A stretch of 64,000 bases of DNA, taken from Chloroflexota bacterium (GTDB lineage Bacteria; Chloroflexota; Anaerolineae; Anaerolineales; Villigracilaceae). Position numbers and translations under genes: made by a program. How positions within the stretch are numbered: the first letter of the stretch is position 1; every line of letters starts with the position of its first letter. The stretch spans positions 124,001 through 188,000 of the forward strand of contig JAIOAQ010000001.1 in the NCBI GenBank assembly GCA_019873735.1, given 5' to 3'. The notes below the pieces were generated by a model, which had not been told where the DNA came from, ran no database searches, and saw only the letters and a list, made by a program, of their open reading frames with translations. Shown here piece after piece: positions 58,189-64,000 of this stretch.

Positions 58189-59766
58189 AGCCAGGCCGGC
58201 CGTCCTTTCTCGGCAAAGACAGATGGCTCTTCTTTCTTGTTCTGATTCTGGTCACGGCCTTTGTTATAGTTGTCAAATTTCGCACCCGCTTCTTTGTTGG
58301 GCAGAACGACTTTTGGAGTTTGCTGTTTTATGCACGTCACCTTTCCTGGTCGGAGAAGGCATCGCTTTATAATGGCTTCTATCCCATTGGCTATGCTTTG
58401 CTGTTACGGCTTTTCCCTTATAGTTATGTCATCTATTTAGCGTCCTTAACCAATGCCCTCTTTGCCGGCTTGCTGGCAGCCTCTGTCTTTGGGTTGGTGT
58501 GGTCAACCAGGCGGCTTTGGCCGGCAATTTTTGCTCTGTTACTTGCTGTTTCGTATCCCCTGATCTTTCAATACAGTATTTACCTTGTGCCGGATATTGG
58601 CAGCGCCGCTCTGACAGCGTTGGCCGTCTTTTTGCTCTTTAAGGATGATCTCAGCGGCGTGTCTGATTCGCGTTCAAGAAATTGGCACTATGGATTGGCC
58701 GGTGTGGCGCTGGGCGCAGCCTCGCTTTGGCGCAGTCATGCGGTTGTCTCATCTCTGGCCATTATTGTTGCCTACTGCCTGACACATCGGATTCCTTTTC
58801 GCCGCGCTGACGTTATTTTACCGCTTGCTTTTTTTGCTGTGGCTGCGGTTCAGCCGATGGTCAACATTATTTCCGGTCACGGCGCCTTCGAGACGGCACA
58901 GAAGTTTAACTTGTATAAGACCTTTTACGGGATAGATTGGATAAGGCTGCCAGGCGTAGAGGCTTTAGAAGATTTTTCCATTGTAGGTGCTTTTCTGGAG
59001 TCCCCACAGCGCTTTGCTGCTATCTACCTGAGAAGGCTGATCAAACTGATGGTGTACGTTCTTGCTCCATTGATCGGTTTTTTCCTGGTTTCTGGCGTTG
59101 CTGTAAAGCGTTTTTCCGTTTTTGCCGCGCTGGCGATGATTCTATATGCTGTGCCGGTGGCCGCAGGTGGCAGTCCTCGCTCCCCTTTACCGTTAAGGAA
59201 TGTTCTCCGGAATGTTGGGCCTGATTTTGGCTTCTCTGTCTCAGGCGAGCCGCTGCATCAAAAACAGATGGCTTCGTACCGTTGTGCCTGCTGGCCTAGC
59301 AATTGTGGTTATTTTACTGATTCGCGGCTGGGTCAAAGAGGATTTGCGTTTGGTGCAAAAATCGGCCTCGGCTCAGACTTCTCTTTTAGCCTTGCAGCGC
59401 GTTTTGACGAAGCGCGGTTTGACATCTGCCGATCAAATGTTTACTGACCGCTATGACGTTTATTTGCCGGATGTCATTCCATATTACCCGCGCGTTGCAG
59501 GCGGCTGGGACCAGGATTGGCTCTGGGGGTACAAAGAGAAATACCCGCCCGTGCCGGTGGACGGTTCTCAGGATGCATTTGTTCACGCATGCGCTGCTCA
59601 GGGGATCAGATTTGTGGTGCTTTCGCCGGACGCCGGACGCCTGAACGATTCCTTCCTGTCCTTGTATGAGTCAGAAACCGAATGGAATGCTGCCGGTGTC
59701 CGCCTTGTTTTTGTTAAAAAGGTGGGACCATTGAAGGTGTTTGAAGTACTGCAGATGCCAGAGTAG
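58185..59766 (+). pseudogene. multi-TM membrane protein (GT-C/PMT-like topology) with an apparent frameshift near 59197-59200
   Basis: ORF 58185-59447 (TM-rich) loses hydrophobic character after SPRSPLPLRN; ORF 59200-59766 continues MFSGMLGLILASLSQ...RTVVPAGLAIVVILLIRGWVKEDL in another frame. Confidence 0.65.
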
Positions 59767-59785
59767 GGCTTCTCAAGCCTTGGGT

Positions 59786-59819
59786 AAAGCGGTGTGGTCC
59801 GAAGACCTGACCGCTTTTT
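59786..59819 (+). terminator. rho-independent terminator
   Basis: AAAGCGGT-GTGGTCCGAAGACCTG-ACCGCTTTTT. Confidence 0.75.
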
Positions 59820-59848
59820 GACCCAAAACGTGCGTTAAAATAACAGGT

Positions 59849-60259
59849 ATGCCATTCGAAGAACTTGCCCACACTGCCGACTGGGCCGTGCGTGTTTGGT
59901 CGGATGACTTGCAGGGGCTGCTGGCCGAATCCGTTCGGGCGGTGAATGCCCTTTCGGGACTGAATCCGGCCGCGGGTCCGCGCTTGAACCGGCGTTTGGA
60001 ATTGCAAGCCGAGGACGCCGAGTCGCTGCTTGTCGCCTTTCTGAGCGAGATCGTCTACTTGATGGAGCAGGAAAATCTGGGGGTTCGTAGTCTGCATATC
60101 ACTCGGCTGGAGGGCGATGGGCCTTTCCGGCTGGAGGCCGAACTGGAGTGCGCCGCCGTCCAGGCGGTTCACAAATTAATCAAAGCCGTCACCTATCACA
60201 ACTTGCAGATTCGCCCTACCGAACGCGGGCTGGAAGTGGAAATCGTCTTCGACGTTTGA
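59849..60259 (+). CDS. archease
   Basis: [31 protein letters not shown]...[10 protein letters not shown]...AVTYHNLQI...VEIVFDV. Confidence 0.93.
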   Translation: MPFEELAHTADWAVRVWSDDLQGLLAESVRAVNALSGLNPAAGPRLNRRLELQAEDAESLLVAFLSEIVYLMEQENLGVRSLHITRLEGDGPFRLEAELECAAVQAVHKLIKAVTYHNLQIRPTERGLEVEIVFDV

Positions 60260-60273
60260 CCTGGAGGTGTGCA

Positions 60274-61725
60274 ATGGTTGGTCTTCAGGATTTGCTTCGG
60301 ATTTCGGATTACGAGTGGGAGATACCGCAATCTTTTCGGCACGATATGCGTGTGCCGGTGCGAATTTTTGCCGACCGTCGTTTGCTGGAACAGGTGCTGG
60401 GAGATAAGTCGCTGGAGCAGGCAGTTAACGCCGCCACGTTGCCGGGACTGGTTGGCGCGGTGGTGGTGATGCCCGACATGCATCAGGGGTATGGTTTTCC
60501 CATTGGCGGCGTGGCAGCAACAGAATATCCGCGGGGTGTGGTTTCTCCCGGCGCGATTGGCTACGATATTAATTGCGGCGTGCGTCTGCTGGCTTCGGGG
60601 GTTGACCTCGAGGCGGCCGAGCCGCACCTGGACCGATTGGCGACGCTGTTGAACTTATACTGTCCGAGCGGGGTGGGCAAGGAAGGCACTGTCCGGGTGA
60701 CTGTGGCCGAACTGGAACGGGTGTTGCGGGAAGGTGCGCGCTGGGCGCTCAAGCAAGGCTATGCCGACGAAGCGGATCTGGCCCGGACCGAGGAGGGGGG
60801 CTGCCTCGATGGGGCGAATCCGGCTGCTGTATCTGAGCGCGCCAAGGCGCGCGGCCGTGAGCAGATTGGTTCGCTTGGGGCGGGCAATCATTTTATCGAA
60901 GTAGATGTGGTGGAGCAGGTGTTTGATGCTCGCGCCGCGGCGGCAATGGGTCTGCGCGCAGGTTGTCTGTGCGTGCAGATTCACTGCGGCTCGCGCGGAC
61001 TGGGGCATCAGGTTTGTACCGACTATGTGCAGTCTTTTCAGTCGGCGGTACGCCGCTACAATATTTCCCTGCCCGATCGGGAACTGGTTTGTGCTCCCAT
61101 GGATTCCCCGGAAGGACAGGCTTACCTGGGCGCCATGCGGGCCGTAGCCAATTTTGCTTTTGCCAACCGGCAATTGCTGGCGCAATCTGCCCGCCGGGCT
61201 TTTGAGGAAACGTTCGCCGGCAAGGCGACGGATTGGCATTTGCGGCAGGTTTACGATATTGCTCACAATATGGGCAAGGTGGAGTCGCACGATGTGAACG
61301 GGAAACGCGTCAAGGTGTGTGTCCATCGCAAAGGAGCGACGCGCGCCTTTGGCCCTGGCGCGCCAGGCCTGCCGCCCGAATATCGCGAAATTGGGCAGCC
61401 GGTGCTGGTTCCGGGCAGCATGGGGACTGCCTCCTGGGTGTTGGTCGGCACCGAACAGTCTATGCTGCGCTCGTTTGGCTCTTCTTGCCATGGGGCGGGC
61501 CGTGTGATGAGCCGCGCAAAGGCCAAGCACGAGATTCGCGGGGAAGAATTGCGCCGCGACCTGGAAAAGCAGGGCATTCAAGTGCGCGCCGGTTCGATGC
61601 CCGGCCTGGCTGAGGAAGCGCCGCAGGCATACAAGGATGTGGATGCGGTGGTGGAAACCGTCTGTGCGGCAGGCATTGCCCGCAAGGTAGCGCGTCTCCG
61701 GCCGCTGGCGGTCATTAAGGGGTAG
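60274..61725 (+). CDS. rtcB: RtcB-family RNA ligase
   Basis: [72 protein letters not shown]. Confidence 0.96.
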   Translation: MVGLQDLLRISDYEWEIPQSFRHDMRVPVRIFADRRLLEQVLGDKSLEQAVNAATLPGLVGAVVVMPDMHQGYGFPIGGVAATEYPRGVVSPGAIGYDINCGVRLLASGVDLEAAEPHLDRLATLLNLYCPSGVGKEGTVRVTVAELERVLREGARWALKQGYADEADLARTEEGGCLDGANPAAVSERAKARGREQIGSLGAGNHFIEVDVVEQVFDARAAAAMGLRAGCLCVQIHCGSRGLGHQVCTDYVQSFQSAVRRYNISLPDRELVCAPMDSPEGQAYLGAMRAVANFAFANRQLLAQSARRAFEETFAGKATDWHLRQVYDIAHNMGKVESHDVNGKRVKVCVHRKGATRAFGPGAPGLPPEYREIGQPVLVPGSMGTASWVLVGTEQSMLRSFGSSCHGAGRVMSRAKAKHEIRGEELRRDLEKQGIQVRAGSMPGLAEEAPQAYKDVDAVVETVCAAGIARKVARLRPLAVIKG

Positions 61726-61828
61726 GACGGTTACATCTGGCCTGCTGTTGTTTTTTGTCCGTGCGGGGGACGGGAACCTTAATCTCATCTGCAACGTCCA
61801 GATGGTGCAAAAGACCTGGAGGTGTCCG

Positions 61829-62305
61829 ATGAGCCGCAATCTTATCCAAATGGTATTTGTGTTGCTGGTTTTGACTGCCTGTATGCCCGTTGGGTTGGCG
61901 CCGGAAGAGCCCGTGATGGCCTTGCCCGACGCAACGGCGAAGCCAGAACCGTCCCCAACGGCGCAGGTGCCAGAATCGCCGGCATTGCCCAAAGAGGCAG
62001 ATTGGTTACGCGCGCCTGCGTATGTGGAATCGGCCGAATTGTTTATGCAGGAGAGTTATCCACTGCGGGTTGTGCTCAAACTGCGCGGCAATCTGCCTAC
62101 TCCCTGTCACCGGTTGCATACAGAGGTCAAGCCGGCAGACGCGAATAATCGAATTGATGTAGAAGTTTATTCTCTGGCCGACCCTGACAAGATCTGTATC
62201 CAGGCGCTGGCTGCTTTTGAGTTGGACCTTGATTTGGGCAGTTTTTCCGCAGGGCATTATTCGGTTTGGGTCAACGGAAAAAAGATCGGCGAGTTTGATA
62301 CCTGA
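61829..62305 (+). CDS. hypothetical lipoprotein
   Basis: MSRNLIQMVFVLLVLTACMPVG lipobox; short conserved-looking C-terminal domain. Confidence 0.7.
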   Translation: MSRNLIQMVFVLLVLTACMPVGLAPEEPVMALPDATAKPEPSPTAQVPESPALPKEADWLRAPAYVESAELFMQESYPLRVVLKLRGNLPTPCHRLHTEVKPADANNRIDVEVYSLADPDKICIQALAAFELDLDLGSFSAGHYSVWVNGKKIGEFDT

Positions 62306-62318
62306 TTAATAGATAAAA

Positions 62319-62344
62319 CAGCGGCAGTTCGTGACTGGCCGCTG
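62319..62344. terminator. hairpin between convergent genes, candidate bidirectional terminator
   Basis: CAGCGGCAGT-TCGTG-ACTGGCCGCTG (one bulge) flanked by short A and T tracts. Confidence 0.5.
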
Positions 62345-62367
62345 CTTTGATGATGGGGTGTTTTGCC

Positions 62368-63120
62368 TTAGTGTTGCAGGATTTGGGACAAGAATAACTT
62401 GGTGCGGTCTTCTTTGGGGTTGTTGAAAATTTCCTGCGGCGTCCCGCTTTCTACAATTTGCCCCTGGTCGAAGAAATACATCCGGTCGGCTACTGCCCGG
62501 GCAAAGCCCATTTCGTGGGTGACAACCAGCATGGTCATGCCTGAACGTGCCAGTTGAATCATGACGTCCAACACCTCTTTGATCATTTCAGGATCCAGAG
62601 CCGAGGTCGGTTCATCAAAGAGCATGATTTTGGGTTGCATGGCCAGGGCGCGGGCAATGGCCACGCGTTGTTGTTGCCCGCCGGAAAGTTGGCCCGGATA
62701 CTTTGGGGCTTGTTCGGGGATGCCAACTCGTTCCAGCAATTCCATTGCCACTTTTTCGGCTTTATCTTTTGGCCATTTGCGCACCCAAATTGGTGCCAGT
62801 GTGATATTTTGGAGAACTGTCAGATGGGGGAAAAGGTTGAATTGCTGAAAGACCATGCCCGTTTCCATGCGCACCGCTTCTACGTTGCGCACATCATGCG
62901 TCAGTTCGATGCCGTCTACGATGATGGTGCCTCTCTGATGCTCTTCCAGCCGGTTAATCGTGCGAATAAAGGTGGACTTTCCTGACCCTGAAGGTCCAAA
63001 GATGACAACCACCTCTCCTTTTTGGACTTCCATGTTGATGCCGCGTAGGACGTGAAAACTGCCAAACCACTTATGTACGTCTTTGCAAACAATGATGGGT
63101 TGTTGGGGCTCAGTGGACAT
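62368..63120 (-). CDS. polar amino acid ABC transporter ATP-binding protein (GlnQ-like)
   Basis: [57 protein letters not shown]. Confidence 0.96.
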   Translation of the reverse strand: MSTEPQQPIIVCKDVHKWFGSFHVLRGINMEVQKGEVVVIFGPSGSGKSTFIRTINRLEEHQRGTIIVDGIELTHDVRNVEAVRMETGMVFQQFNLFPHLTVLQNITLAPIWVRKWPKDKAEKVAMELLERVGIPEQAPKYPGQLSGGQQQRVAIARALAMQPKIMLFDEPTSALDPEMIKEVLDVMIQLARSGMTMLVVTHEMGFARAVADRMYFFDQGQIVESGTPQEIFNNPKEDRTKLFLSQILQH

Positions 63121-63149
63121 TTCGGTTCCTTCCTGAAAGCAGAGGTGTG

Positions 63150-64000
63150 TCAGCGTTCGCCGACGCCCAGGCTTTTTTCAAGTTGCAAACTGGCGTAAGA
63201 CATGAAGTAACTGAAAACCCAGAAGATAGCCGCAATAAAAAGGTAAACTTCCATTTGAAGGCGAAAGAATTCTGGGCTTAGTTTTAGAACCGAGTTGCCT
63301 ACGCCAAGCAGGTCGTTGATGCCGACAATGACAACCAGGGTTGTGTCTTTGAAGAGGGAGATAAATTGACCGACAATGGCCGGTATGACCAGGCGCAGAG
63401 CCTGCGGGAGGACAATCAATGTTGTCGTTTGGAAGCCGTTCAGCCCAAGTGCCTTGGCAGCCTCAACCTGACCCGGCGGAATGGCCTGCAAGCCGCCGCG
63501 CACATTCTCTGCCGTGTAGGCGGCGCTGAAGACCACCATGCCCATCAGGGCGCGCAGGATGCGGTCAATGCGTGACTCGGCGGGCAAGAACAAGGCCAGG
63601 ATGACAGAGAACATGAAGAGAATGGTCACCAGGGGAACGCCGCGAATCACCTCGATGAAAAGAATGGAAAAGACTTTGACAACCGGCAGGGAGGAGCGCC
63701 GGCCAAGCGCAAGCAGGACGCCGATGGGGAATGAGAGCAAGATACCGCCGATTGCCAGCAGCAGGGTGATGAGCAGCCCGCCCCAGGCTGTTGTCGGTAC
63801 GCTTGGCAGGGCGGAACTTTTTGGGATACCCGGCAGAAGGACCAAGCTGATTAAAACGGCGATAACCGTCCACAGCATGACTGCCAGGCGGGCATTGACA
63901 AATTTGGAGCGGCCGAGGAGGTAGCCGGCGTAAATCAAAAGGGAGGCGGCCAGGAAAGCAGCCCGAATGCCTAAAGTAATCGTGGGCGTCTCAAGCGGCA
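63150..64000 (-). CDS. polar amino acid ABC transporter permease (AapM/GltK-like), N-terminus cut off by the window edge
   Basis: [44 protein letters not shown]; the frame stays open to 64000 ([29 protein letters not shown]), so the track start at 63938 is artificial. Confidence 0.9.
   Translation of the reverse strand, partial: PLETPTITLGIRAAFLAASLLIYAGYLLGRSKFVNARLAVMLWTVIAVLISLVLLPGIPKSSALPSVPTTAWGGLLITLLLAIGGILLSFPIGVLLALGRRSSLPVVKVFSILFIEVIRGVPLVTILFMFSVILALFLPAESRIDRILRALMGMVVFSAAYTAENVRGGLQAIPPGQVEAAKALGLNGFQTTTLIVLPQALRLVIPAIVGQFISLFKDTTLVVIVGINDLLGVGNSVLKLSPEFFRLQMEVYLFIAAIFWVFSYFMSYASLQLEKSLGVGER

Overview
A 64-kb bacterial window with dense operons, SD-led genes and no tRNA, rRNA or CRISPR seen. 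The protein types suggest an Anaerolineae/Chloroflexota-like host (inference only). From left to right: (i) a TetR-controlled fatty-acid beta-oxidation operon (thiolase, FadB/FadN-like, two acyl-CoA dehydrogenases, MBL-fold hydrolase, TetR) with a perfect 18-bp palindrome before tetR; (ii) an accessory carbohydrate island at about 8-33.5 kb (GH2, GH127 remnant, GatZ-like, PfkB, LacD-like, GH114, beta-helix protein, GH4, sugar ABC importer, SIS, amidohydrolase, DeoR, GH1, proline-racemase family, GH36), into which conflict/defence-type genes are inserted; (iii) two tandem CooC-like ATPases, Fe-ADH and a large SBP/PAS/GAF5/HD-GYP sensor; (iv) a more housekeeping-like part (ZIP, glnS, pth, mfd, tkt, rpiB, tal-pgi, archease-rtcB, polar amino acid ABC transporter). 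Most noteworthy: a DppB-DppC-M28 triple fusion whose peptidase domain lacks several metal or catalytic residues; a two-gene helical-protein/NTPase-TPR pair sharing a 'VxIxGDGNxV' motif at the C-terminus of one protein and the N-terminus of the other, with 11 near-identical TPRs; a chimeric ORF in which a trypsin-nSTAND gene is broken just after its P-loop and fused in frame to the tail of a GH127 enzyme; an apparent hicA remnant coupled to an intact hicB; and several repeated hairpins. No searches or alignments were run; family names come from reading motifs.
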